Shown piece after piece: positions 1-6,407 of a DNA stretch of 13,803 nucleotides; within the stretch, counting starts at the first letter, position 1, and each line of letters opens with the position of its first letter. The notes beneath the pieces are model-generated. The model made no database searches and was not told where the DNA came from. It saw nothing but the letters and a program-made list of their open reading frames with translations. This DNA comes from Gemmatimonadaceae bacterium (lineage in GTDB: Bacteria > Gemmatimonadota > Gemmatimonadetes > Gemmatimonadales > Gemmatimonadaceae), in the NCBI GenBank assembly GCA_017881545.1, contig JADGQU010000028.1:1-13803 (forward strand). The letters are read 5' to 3'. The position numbers and the translations under genes were made by a program.

Positions 1-140
1 TCATCCACCGTCAGCGTTTTACCCGCCGCCATGTTCGCGTCGCGCGCGCACGCGATCAGAAATCCGTTGGATGTGATCAGGACGCCGCCCACCAGAGCGG
101 TGGTCGCCTTCAAAGCTTCGCGGCGGTTCATCGGAGGCAT
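1..140 (-). CDS. Gluconate 2-dehydrogenase subunit 3-like small subunit, N-terminal part
   Basis: Only the first 46 codons lie in the window; the gene continues past the left edge. The translation begins MPPMNRREALKATTALVGG, then a hydrophobic stretch ending LIAC (Cys31). That is a twin-arginine-like RR followed by a signal helix and a good lipobox, so the product is probably exported by Tat and lipid-anchored. After a short linker it reads TLTVD, which resembles the 'FTPEE' entry of gluconate_2-dh3 domains. It begins 7 nt after the GMC dehydrogenase stop, and in known systems such proteins are the small subunit and export partner of a GMC flavoprotein. Two starts are possible, 140 and 131. 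AGGTG lies very close to the first and rather far from the second, so the choice is open. The family call rests mainly on the signal and the neighbour. Confidence 0.72.
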   Translation of the reverse strand, partial: MPPMNRREALKATTALVGGVLITSNGFLIACARDANMAAGKTLTVD

Positions 141-147
141 GAGCACC

Positions 148-1836
148 TCACAGGTTTTGCTTCCCCATCTCCTCGGCGGCGTGATTTACCGCTCGAGCCG
201 TGAGCGCCATGTAAAGAATAGATGGGCTCTGGTTGCCGGTGGACGTCATGCACGCCCCGTCGGTGACGAAGACGTTGGGTACGGCGTGCACCTGATTCCA
301 CTTGTTGAGAATGGAGTTCTTCGGATCGCTCCCCATGCGCGCGCCGCCCATCTCGTGGATGTCCAGCCCCGGAGCCCAATGCTTGTCGTGCGTCTCGACG
401 TCGTGGCAACCGGCGACCTCGAGCATCGCCTTCGCCTCGGTGCGCCAATCGCGAATCATCTTCTCGGAGTTGTCGTCGTATCCAACCGATGTGACCAGCC
501 GCGGGATTCCCCACTGATCCTTCTCGCTTTCGTGCAGGCGGACGTGATTGGATTCCCTCGGGATCGTCTCGCCCTGCATGTACATGTAGATCCCCCACGG
601 GCCCGGCTTCGCCTGCGCGTCCTTGTACTCGCCGCCGACGCGCTCAGTCGGCTCGCCGCGCTCGCGATACGCTCCCGTGAAAGTCGTGTAGCCGCCCACG
701 AAATCCATCTCCTGCTTCCCTAGATTGCGGAAGTTGACCAGGATGCATTCGGTGGGGTTCCGAATGTAGAAGTACTTGTCCTCGAGGCCGTCGAGCTTGC
801 CGCTGCCTCCCACTCTGTAGTTGTGGTGCGCGATGTATTTGCCCAAAACTCCGCTGTCGTTGCCGAGTCCGTGTGGAAACCGGCTCGAGGTGGAGTTGAG
901 GAGAATGAGAGTCGTATTGAGCGCGGATGCGTTCATGAACACGATCCGGGAGTGATACTCCGTGATCGCATGAGTATGCGCATCGATCACGCGTACGCCC
1001 GTTGCTCTCCCCTTTGCCTCGTCGTAGATGATCGAATGGACGACCGAATCCGGGCGGATCGTGAGATTCCCGGTTTTCGCCGCCCACGGAAGGGTCGACG
1101 CGTTCGAGCTGAAGTATCCGCCGTACGGACATCCGCGCATGCAGAGATTGCGCGCCTGACAGGTGCCGCGCCCCTGCTGGAAGTGGATCTCTTTTGGTTT
1201 TGATAGGTGCGCCCACCGGCCCTGGACCACGTGGCGATTTCCATAGTGCGCACGGATCCTCTCGCTCATCTGCTTTTCGGCGCAATTGAAATCGAAGGGC
1301 GGTAAATACTCACCGTCGGGCATCGCCTCGAGGCCATCTGCGTTGCCGCACACTCCGATGAACCGCTCGACATGCGTGTACCAGGACGCGACATCGTCGT
1401 ATCCGATCGGCCAGTTGATGCCGTAGCCCTGCCGCTCCGGAGCAGTGAACTCGTACTTGCTCCACCGCTGGCAGGCGCGCCCCCAGATGAGCGACTTGCC
1501 ACCGACCTGATAGCCTCGGATCCAGTCGAAAGGCTTTTCCTGGACGTACGGGTGATCTCGATCCTTCACGAAAAAATGCGCGGTGTCTTCACCGTATCCG
1601 GCAGCTTTGCTGATGAGGGGATTCTCCTTCAGCTGCTGGCGCGCCATCGCACCACGGTGCGGGAGCTCCCACGGATTGAGGTTCATCGTGGGGTAGTCCT
1701 TGATGTGGACTACATTCCGGCCGCGCTCGAGGACCAGCGTCTTGAGTCCTTTCTCGCACAGCTCCTTGGCCGCCCAGCCGCCGGAAATTCCCGACCCCAC
1801 GACGATTGCATCGAAGGTGGTGACTTCTGCGGTCAC
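148..1836 (-). CDS. GMC-family FAD-dependent sugar dehydrogenase, large subunit
   Basis: A 562-residue flavoprotein expected to oxidise a sugar or polyol hydroxyl and pass electrons on. The N terminus has the FAD dinucleotide fold, VVGSGISGG (Gly14, Gly16, Gly19), followed by TLVLERG. The C-terminal GMC domain has DIHEMGGARMGSDP with His494 and TGNQSPS with Asn535, the usual catalytic His/Asn pair. A cysteine group C-x5-C-x3-C (Cys226, 232, 236) matches the Cys-rich insert of gluconate/fructose/glucoside 3-dehydrogenase-like members and could bind an Fe-S cluster. I chose the GTG at 1836 because AGGA sits 6 nt upstream; the open frame extends to a GTG at 1872 that lacks a ribosome site. The small-subunit gene follows after 7 nt. 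The substrate cannot be read from sequence; a glucoside 3-dehydrogenase-like role is a guess from this pairing. Confidence 0.9.
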   Translation of the reverse strand: MTAEVTTFDAIVVGSGISGGWAAKELCEKGLKTLVLERGRNVVHIKDYPTMNLNPWELPHRGAMARQQLKENPLISKAAGYGEDTAHFFVKDRDHPYVQEKPFDWIRGYQVGGKSLIWGRACQRWSKYEFTAPERQGYGINWPIGYDDVASWYTHVERFIGVCGNADGLEAMPDGEYLPPFDFNCAEKQMSERIRAHYGNRHVVQGRWAHLSKPKEIHFQQGRGTCQARNLCMRGCPYGGYFSSNASTLPWAAKTGNLTIRPDSVVHSIIYDEAKGRATGVRVIDAHTHAITEYHSRIVFMNASALNTTLILLNSTSSRFPHGLGNDSGVLGKYIAHHNYRVGGSGKLDGLEDKYFYIRNPTECILVNFRNLGKQEMDFVGGYTTFTGAYRERGEPTERVGGEYKDAQAKPGPWGIYMYMQGETIPRESNHVRLHESEKDQWGIPRLVTSVGYDDNSEKMIRDWRTEAKAMLEVAGCHDVETHDKHWAPGLDIHEMGGARMGSDPKNSILNKWNQVHAVPNVFVTDGACMTSTGNQSPSILYMALTARAVNHAAEEMGKQNL

Positions 1837-1890
1837 GGAAAATCCTGTGCAGGGGGAAAACGGCGCCGACACGGGCGATGACCGCGCGGC

Positions 1891-1936
1891 GACTTCCTCC
1901 GGAAAAAATATACCGCTATTTTTTCCGAAGGAAGTC
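1891..1936. repeat. Near-perfect 20-bp inverted repeat, 6-nt loop
   Basis: Arm 1891-1910 and arm 1917-1936 are complementary at 19 of 20 positions (the mismatch is C1899 against A1928), with loop TACCGC between them. Each arm holds a run of six A or T inside a GGAAAAAATA/TATTTTTTCC block. The right arm also encodes the last seven codons of the OrfA transposase, and the loop plus arm edge hold its TAG stop. The element lies about 55 bp upstream of the GMC start and would form a strong hairpin in RNA of either strand. There is no U-run after the stem, so it is not a textbook terminator. Confidence 0.85.
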
Positions 1937-2179
1937 CGTAGATCCCTGCTTGTCGAGCAGAAGGTTGGCGACTATTTGCTTGAGCTTCTGGTTTTCGTCC
2001 TTGAGCTCGCGCATTTCGCGCGACCCGCCCCCGGAGACCCCTTGGTGTTTGCTACGCCACCGGTAAAACGTGGTCTCCGTGATTCCCAGCTTGCGACATA
2101 CCTGCACGGCGGGCGTTCCGGACTTGACTTGCCGGAGTGCCTGCACGATCTGGTCTTCAGTGAATTTGCTTGGTCGCAT
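1916..2179 (-). CDS. IS3-family transposase OrfA, orphan
   Basis: An 87-residue protein with a helix-turn-helix, KFTEDQIVQALRQVKSG then VCRKLGITETTFYRWRSKH, followed by a coiled, leucine-rich segment (LKDENQKLKQIVANLLLDKQ). This is the usual pattern and length for OrfA of IS3-family elements (IS407-like group), which recognises IS ends and is normally fused by frameshift to an OrfB integrase. GGGAGG is 7 nt before the ATG. The C terminus after LDKQ is slightly short and different from what I expect. No OrfB (DDE integrase) follows: 80 bp downstream the GMC gene begins. So this is a remnant or solo OrfA and cannot transpose by itself. I did not find convincing terminal inverted repeats or a target duplication. 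Confidence 0.8.
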   Translation of the reverse strand: MRPSKFTEDQIVQALRQVKSGTPAVQVCRKLGITETTFYRWRSKHQGVSGGGSREMRELKDENQKLKQIVANLLLDKQGSTDFLRKK

Positions 2180-2216
2180 CGGTTGATCCTCCCTGCCGCA
2201 TGCGTTTTGAAAATCG

Positions 2217-2252
2217 AAAAACCTGCCGTGCGCCCTGTTCTGCGCCCGGCAG
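2217..2252 (-). terminator. Rho-independent terminator after the DUF3494 lipoprotein gene
   Basis: On the minus strand a stem of CTGCCG/CGGCAG, one mismatch, and GCGC/GCGC closes an 8-nt loop and is followed at once by GTTTTT and then CGATTTT. This GC-rich stem plus U-run is the standard intrinsic terminator form. It lies about 80 bp past the stop of the gene ending at 2332 and before the OrfA gene, so it would separate the two. Confidence 0.7.
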
Positions 2253-2295
2253 ATCTTCGGTGAGCCTTGTTCAGTGGGGCCAGACGGGGACTTGA

Positions 2296-2315
2296 AGCCG
2301 GACGATCGTCCGGCT
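2296..2315. repeat. Perfect 20-bp palindrome
   Basis: AGCCGGACGA is followed directly by its exact reverse complement. As RNA it folds as an 8-bp stem with a GATC loop. It is 16 bp downstream of the stop of the DUF3494 gene and has no U-run. It may help end the transcript or protect its 3' end together with the terminator at 2217-2252, or be a protein-binding site. Confidence 0.75.
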
Positions 2316-2331
2316 CCAGGTCTCGCCTGTA

Positions 2332-3852
2332 CTATGGCAGCGTGATGACGTTATTGTTGCCCAGCGTTACCGCACCGATCCGCGTCAATGCGCGTCCGCG
2401 CAGCGTAGCGCCGTCATTCAGCGTGATGCTCGACACGGCGAGGATGTTACCCTGCCATGCTGATCCCACGCCGATCGTGGCCGCAGCCCCATTCACCCAG
2501 TACACGTTCTGGGCTTGCGCACCATTGATCAGGACGATGTTCCCGACTCCGGTGAGCGAGCTGCCAGCCTGGAAGACGAAAGTCGCGTTCGTATTCCCGC
2601 CGCCATCCAGTGTCAGCCCCCCTGTGACGCCAATTGTACTCCCGCTGCAGTAGACACCGGCCGGCAGTACCGATCCGCCAATGTCAGCGGTGCCGACGAC
2701 AGTCCCGCACGGCAGGCCAAACAGCGTGTTGTGTAGAACGAGCAGGTCGGCCTGCGCTTGCTGCGCTACCGCGTCGGCCAGATGCTTCGCCCCCGTGAGC
2801 ACACACGGGCCGAAGCCGACGAGTGCGCTGCCCGCATAAATATCGATGTCAGCATTGACAAGGCCGCCGGTGATGCATGTGACGGTCGAGCCTGCCAGGA
2901 TTCCGACACCCGATAGCGACCCGAGAGGGAAGCCTGGCGCTGGAATCGATACCACGTTCACCGTCGCTGTATCCGCAAGGGCGCCACTGGCCGCTCTGAC
3001 GGTATTGGGGAACGGTCCGGCCACCGCACCTGCGGTGAAGAGACCCGTGGCGGCATTGATGGTGCCCCCACCATTCACGACTGACCAGACGGGCGTGGCC
3101 GCTAGTATGTTGCCGCCTGCATCCCTGACGACCGCCGTGAACTGCTGTGTCGCATTCGTCTGAACTGTAGCCGGATCCGGTGTCACAACAATGGAGGCAG
3201 CTGGCCCGGCGGTGACGATAGCCGTCGCTGTACCGAAGATCGTGCCACTGGTCGCCCGGACGGTATTGGTAAACGTCCCGGTCACCGCGCCCGCAGTGAA
3301 GAGGCCCGAAGCGGCATTGATGGCGCCGCCACCAGCCGTGACCGACCAGACGGGCGTGATCGCAACGACGTTGCCGTTGGCGTCTCTGCCCACCGCCGTG
3401 TACTGCAGTGTGGTATTGATGGGCATGGTTCCCGGGTTCGGCGTGACCGTGATCGTCGCGAGCGGACCGGCAGTAATGATGACCGTTGCCGTCGACGTGA
3501 CACCACTGCATGTCACTGAAACTGTGTTGGTGAACGTTCCGGCCGTCGTGCCTGCCGTGAACAGTCCCGTTTGCGTGATCGACCCGCCACCGGCGACGAC
3601 GGACCATGTGGGCATGACGTTGAGGACCTTTCCGTTCGATGCTGTGGCGACCGCAGTGAACTGCTGCGTGCCGCCAGGAGCGAGCGTCGTCGTTGTCGGC
3701 GTGAGTGCCAGCGCCGTGGTGATGCGAGGTTCTGCGGAGTTATCGCAGGCCACTGCGAATACACCCGCCAACGCTACTGCGCCGATAACTCGGGCAATTC
3801 GCCCGCGCTGACCTAACGTTCGCAGCGTGCGGTTTTTCGTGAAGCTTATCAT
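2332..3852 (-). CDS. Lipoprotein with three Ig-like repeats and a DUF3494 (ice-binding-like) domain
   Basis: A 506-residue exported protein. Arg/Lys-rich N terminus, hydrophobic helix and VFAVAC (Cys36) indicate a signal peptide, probably of lipoprotein type, though Ala at -3 is not ideal. Residues about 44-130, 131-217 and 218-301 are three Ig-like repeats with an exact 87-residue period; shared marks are TP, QFTAV, VWSV, GGG, GLFTAG and NTV. Residues about 305-506 form a DUF3494 domain, recognised by ILAGSTVT, ADIG, LPAGVYC, FVFQAGSSLT and NVYWVNG. This domain is a beta-solenoid found in ice-binding and adhesion proteins. Four cysteines fall in it (in VTC, GPC, LPC and VYC) and could pair. 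The start at 3852 is set by AGGAGG 6 nt upstream; an ATG at 3876 lacks a site. The function is likely cell-surface adhesion or ice/surface binding. The response-regulator gene upstream may control it. Confidence 0.88.
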   Translation of the reverse strand: MISFTKNRTLRTLGQRGRIARVIGAVALAGVFAVACDNSAEPRITTALALTPTTTTLAPGGTQQFTAVATASNGKVLNVMPTWSVVAGGGSITQTGLFTAGTTAGTFTNTVSVTCSGVTSTATVIITAGPLATITVTPNPGTMPINTTLQYTAVGRDANGNVVAITPVWSVTAGGGAINAASGLFTAGAVTGTFTNTVRATSGTIFGTATAIVTAGPAASIVVTPDPATVQTNATQQFTAVVRDAGGNILAATPVWSVVNGGGTINAATGLFTAGAVAGPFPNTVRAASGALADTATVNVVSIPAPGFPLGSLSGVGILAGSTVTCITGGLVNADIDIYAGSALVGFGPCVLTGAKHLADAVAQQAQADLLVLHNTLFGLPCGTVVGTADIGGSVLPAGVYCSGSTIGVTGGLTLDGGGNTNATFVFQAGSSLTGVGNIVLINGAQAQNVYWVNGAAATIGVGSAWQGNILAVSSITLNDGATLRGRALTRIGAVTLGNNNVITLP

Positions 3853-4090
3853 CGAACTCCTCCTGACCGGATACATGTTGGACGCGAATTCTCTCCGCGA
3901 CTTTAGCGCGTCATGGAGGACCCTTTGACGTTAGCGCACACCATTTCCCTCACGTATCACCCGAAAAGGTGAAAGAGGGAGTACGCCTATTGGGGGAGGG
4001 AAAACGAGCGAGGGCTAACTAACGGAACCAACCTTCAAGTGGCGCGGGCCCGGCTGAGCTACAGGCCCCTAAACCTGAAGCCCCAAGCTT
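3853..4090 (-). promoter_or_regulatory. Upstream region of the DUF3494 gene with a possible regulator site
   Basis: This 238-bp gap between the regulator and the DUF3494 gene holds no gene. At 3978-3987 GGAGTACGCC is a dyad centred on GTAC (GG-n-GTAC-n-CC), flanked by G-runs (GGGGGAGGG at 3992-4000). TACGCCT is close to the NarL heptamer form TACYYMT. At 3946-3980 TCCCTC...TCACC and GGTGA..GAGGGA can pair into a two-part stem around a CGAAAA loop. The -35/-10 boxes are not clear. Control by the adjacent regulator is inference. Confidence 0.35.
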
Positions 4091-4729
4091 CTAATCGTCG
4101 TGGCTGTGCGCGTATGCGGCGATCTGCAGCCGGGAGTGCAGGGCCAGCTTGTCCATGACGTTCCGCACGTGGCTCTTCACGGTGTCGGTGGCGATGTTGA
4201 GGCGGTGCGCGATTTCCTTGTTGCTCAGGCCCACAGCGATGAGAGCTATCACCTCGCGCTCCCGCTGGGTCATCCGCACCGCTTCGAGAGCCTCCGTCCG
4301 GCCTCGTTTGACGGCAACCCGGGCGATCTGGGAGAATAAAGTTCCGGTCATTCGCGGCGGCAACACCTGCGCGCCGTCGGCCACGGATCGAATCGTCCCG
4401 ATAAAATCCTCGAACGTCGCGTCCTTCAGAATGAACCCCGCGACGCCGGCATTCACGAACTCGGCGATTTCCTCGTGCACCGGGAGAAGGTCCATGACGA
4501 TGACCCGGGCATCCGCCATCTCCTTCTTCACGGTCTCGGCCAGGCGCAGAGAGTTCCTGTCCTGCAGGCCAACGTCGAGCAGAATTACGCGGGGATGCCT
4601 CTCCCTCAGCATGTCCGACTCGAGGCTCGTCGCGGCGAGCACGACCTCCACGTCGGGTAGCTCATTCAGCATGACCGTCATGCCCTCGCGAACGAGTCGA
4701 TTGTCTTCGATGATGGCTACCGTGATCAT
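4091..4729 (-). CDS. NarL/FixJ-type response regulator (receiver + LuxR HTH), orphan
   Basis: A 212-residue two-domain transcription factor. The receiver domain has the acidic pair Glu8-Asp9, phospho-acceptor Asp52 in ILLDVG and Lys102 in FILKDA. The C-terminal HTH (about 153-208) has MTQREREVIALIAVGLSNKEIAHRLN split across its helices and TVKSHVRNVMDKL, typical of LuxR/GerE. The position that normally carries the Thr/Ser switch residue is Asp80 (VIVMDLL), so switching may differ from the textbook. No histidine kinase is encoded in the window. AGGAA lies 6 nt before the ATG, and the ATG overlaps by 4 nt (ATGA) the stop of the short membrane ORF upstream. Its downstream neighbour is the DUF3494 lipoprotein, the most obvious candidate target. 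Confidence 0.92.
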   Translation of the reverse strand: MITVAIIEDNRLVREGMTVMLNELPDVEVVLAATSLESDMLRERHPRVILLDVGLQDRNSLRLAETVKKEMADARVIVMDLLPVHEEIAEFVNAGVAGFILKDATFEDFIGTIRSVADGAQVLPPRMTGTLFSQIARVAVKRGRTEALEAVRMTQREREVIALIAVGLSNKEIAHRLNIATDTVKSHVRNVMDKLALHSRLQIAAYAHSHDD

Positions 4730-5004
4730 GCCGGGTTCCTATAGAAAGAACCGCGCCGTGGTTTCGAGCAGCCGGAACGTGCGGCCATCCGCTGTCCCCA
4801 CCGGGACAGCCGGATGTCGGGGTTTCCCCTATCGATCGGCGTTCCCTCCGGTGTACAAAACCCACCAAGCCAGGTAAATGGCAAGGCTGTGACAGCGAGT
4901 GCGATCGGATACCAGCTCGGGCCCAGGTGCATGGGAATTGTGGCGATCGCACCGATTGTGGCTACCACGAACCCGATAGTCCCGAGCACCAACGCATGAC
5001 GCAT
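4726..5004 (-). pseudogene. Short two-helix membrane protein, probably an N-terminally truncated remnant
   Basis: A 92-codon frame from the ATG at 5004. It has two hydrophobic helices, ALVLGTIGFVVATIGAIATI and WYPIALAVTALPFTWLGG, then a basic tail without clear structure. The helices look like the C-terminal part of a larger integral membrane family. In the same frame, before the ATG, the reading DFDIAARLAPYSP also looks like protein of that family, but it has no usable start and overlaps the end of the DinB gene. This suggests a 5' truncation. There is no ribosome site before 5004. Against pure decay, the stop overlaps the regulator ATG as ATGA, the form seen in coupled genes. I do not know the function. 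Confidence 0.45.
4791..4810. repeat. 8-bp perfect hairpin, CACC loop
   Basis: GCTGTCCC and GGGACAGC pair perfectly around CACC. It lies inside the 3' part of the membrane ORF, about 60 bp before the regulator start on the minus strand. There is no U-run. It could be an attenuating or processing stem upstream of the regulator, or chance in GC-rich DNA. Confidence 0.5.
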
Positions 5005-5041
5005 TGGTGAGTAGGGCGCGAGCCTCGCGGCGATGTCGAAG

Positions 5042-5560
5042 TCATCGCGACCCGGCGATAACGCCGGGCAGCTGCAAGCGGTGATGGCGAATGTGCAGCT
5101 CCTGAAATCTGGCGAATTCTGCCACCGGCACAGCACCAAAAATCGTGCTCTTGACGTCCTGGCCACTCGCGGCTCGCGCGCGGCAGGCTTGATCGAATCG
5201 CCTTACCGAAGCCTCCAGCCGCACGTGCGCCTCTGAGGGCGTCGCCGATCCGGACGCAGGGTCCAGCGCTGCGATCGCCTTCATTTTGGGGAAAACATTC
5301 TTCCTGAGCGTGCGACGGAAGAAGAGGATCCGGAGAATTGGGCGGAGAAAAAATGGAAGCTTCGGAAACTTTGACGGATAGCCGGCAACGACGTTCGTCG
5401 ATTCGTCCATAATCCGCGCAACATGTTCTACCACCTGGGATGGGGACCATTTCCCCGGTGCTCGCGGCGTACTCCATGAGGCAGCGGCACGGTCCGAGGC
5501 GGCGAGGAGGTCGGTTGCTGCCGCACGCGTGCCCGCGAGAGATGTATTGAGATCGACCAT
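5042..5560 (-). CDS. DinB-like (DUF1569-type) four-helix protein
   Basis: A 172-residue protein with a DinB/DUF1569 pattern: KWSPSQVVEHV near the N terminus (His46) and ELHIRHHRLQLPG at the C terminus (His156, His159/160). These form the three-histidine metal site of DinB-fold proteins. Members are often stress-linked and some act as bacillithiol- or mycothiol-dependent transferases; the substrate here is unknown. A membrane-like LPFFLRPILRILFF segment in the middle is hydrophobic but lies within the helical bundle. No strong ribosome site precedes the ATG at 5560. The gene is 165 bp downstream of another DinB-type gene that is not close in sequence. Confidence 0.75.
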   Translation of the reverse strand: MVDLNTSLAGTRAAATDLLAASDRAAASWSTPRAPGKWSPSQVVEHVARIMDESTNVVAGYPSKFPKLPFFLRPILRILFFRRTLRKNVFPKMKAIAALDPASGSATPSEAHVRLEASVRRFDQACRARAASGQDVKSTIFGAVPVAEFARFQELHIRHHRLQLPGVIAGSR

Positions 5561-5623
5561 GTAACTCAGAAAGGGTGAACCAGCACGTCAGCCCTCATGA
5601 GCCAGCAAACACAAGCTCACCTG

Positions 5624-5680
5624 CGGGCGAGTGAACAAGAAGCAAGCGGCGAACCGCTGCAACTCCTTTTCACCCGCCCG
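5624..5680. repeat. Long intergenic hairpin between the two DinB-type genes
   Basis: CGGGCGAGTGAA (5624-5635) and TTCACCCGCCCG (5669-5680) pair at 11 of 12 positions. Inside them AGCGG/CCGCT (5645-5658) makes a second stem; on the minus strand its loop is UUCG. The sequence between the two stems can also pair partly with G-U pairs. The whole is one 57-nt elongated stem-loop 46 bp past the stop of the gene ending at 5726. There is no U-run. Confidence 0.7.
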
Positions 5681-5725
5681 ACAGATGCGCGATTCCACGC
5701 ATCGGTAACCGCGTGACGCCGCCGC

Positions 5726-6265
5726 CTATCGCTTCAGAGCCGCCCGTATCTTCGCGAGGTGGTGATAGCTATGCCGCACGGCGTGATCTTCGAGCACGAA
5801 TTGGCTCGTGAGCGGCGCATCGGAGTAGAGCGACACCAGAGTGGCCCGATCGAGCTCCCCATCGCTAAGAGCCCGGATCGCCGCCGCTGCCGCCGAGCTA
5901 TTGCGCCGAAGCAGATCCAGCGTCTCCTGCTTAGTGACGGCGTCGTTCTCCTTGGCGTGCGCTCCATTCATCGTGTTGATGTCATCCCCGGTCAGGCCCT
6001 TTACCGGCTCGCCTCCGGCGACAGTCTTTGCCAGGTGGATCTCCACCGGATAGACGCTGGCGACGTGATGCACCACGACGCCGACTTTGCGGCCGTCCTT
6101 GGGGATGCGGGTCTGCCACTCCTCCTCCGTGAGAGTGCTGGCGAAGCTCACAAGCGCGAGAGCCCCTTGCTCGAGGCGATCGGCGAGTGCGTTGCTGCGT
6201 TCGTCCATTGTTCCCCGTGAGCCCTGTTTGAGGTCAGGAGCCAGGGCGCTAGTACGTTCGCTCAT
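5726..6265 (-). CDS. DinB superfamily protein with duplicated N terminus
   Basis: A 179-residue DinB-type four-helix protein. VGVVVHHVASVYPVEIHL (His66/67) and EDHAVRHSYHHL (His161, 165, 168/169) supply the metal-binding histidines. The role is unknown; such proteins are usually cytoplasmic and stress-related. The first 15 residues, MSERTSALAPDLKQG, repeat as MDERSNALADRLEQG from residue 20 (9 of 15 identical), each preceded by GAACAATG. The start at 6265 has AAGGA 6 nt upstream and the second ATG at 6208 has GGGGA, so both could be used. The core fold begins after the second copy, so the first copy is likely an extension. Confidence 0.8.
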   Translation of the reverse strand: MSERTSALAPDLKQGSRGTMDERSNALADRLEQGALALVSFASTLTEEEWQTRIPKDGRKVGVVVHHVASVYPVEIHLAKTVAGGEPVKGLTGDDINTMNGAHAKENDAVTKQETLDLLRRNSSAAAAAIRALSDGELDRATLVSLYSDAPLTSQFVLEDHAVRHSYHHLAKIRAALKR

Positions 6266-6407
6266 TGTTCATCCTTGTTGAGGTTTGCGAATTAGGGCCC
6301 TCGGCCCAGTGCGCCAATGCGGGAGGTCCGTCGAATCGAAGGGTAAGTTAGCGCTCGCACGCAGTCGATGACTTGGCGTCCCCAATTCCTGCTCGCGCGT
6401 CCGGCTT

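Noticed and set aside
31..723. Long plus-strand frame of 230 codons opposite the GMC gene
   Set aside because: It is antisense to a gene with clear motifs and has low-complexity Arg/Leu/Val content typical of the opposite strand of GC-rich coding DNA.
2266..2283. GTTCAGTGGGGCC as an IS terminal repeat
   Set aside because: It looks somewhat like IS3-group ends, but I found no matching inverted copy on the other side of OrfA.
2849..3811. Frames on both strands inside the Ig-repeat gene
   Set aside because: They repeat only because the DNA repeats with a 261-bp period; the minus-strand frame with signal peptide and DUF3494 explains the region.
4962..5477. Minus-strand frame overlapping the first DinB gene
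   Set aside because: It is a second frame of the same DNA; the DinB frame holds the metal-site histidines and this one does not.
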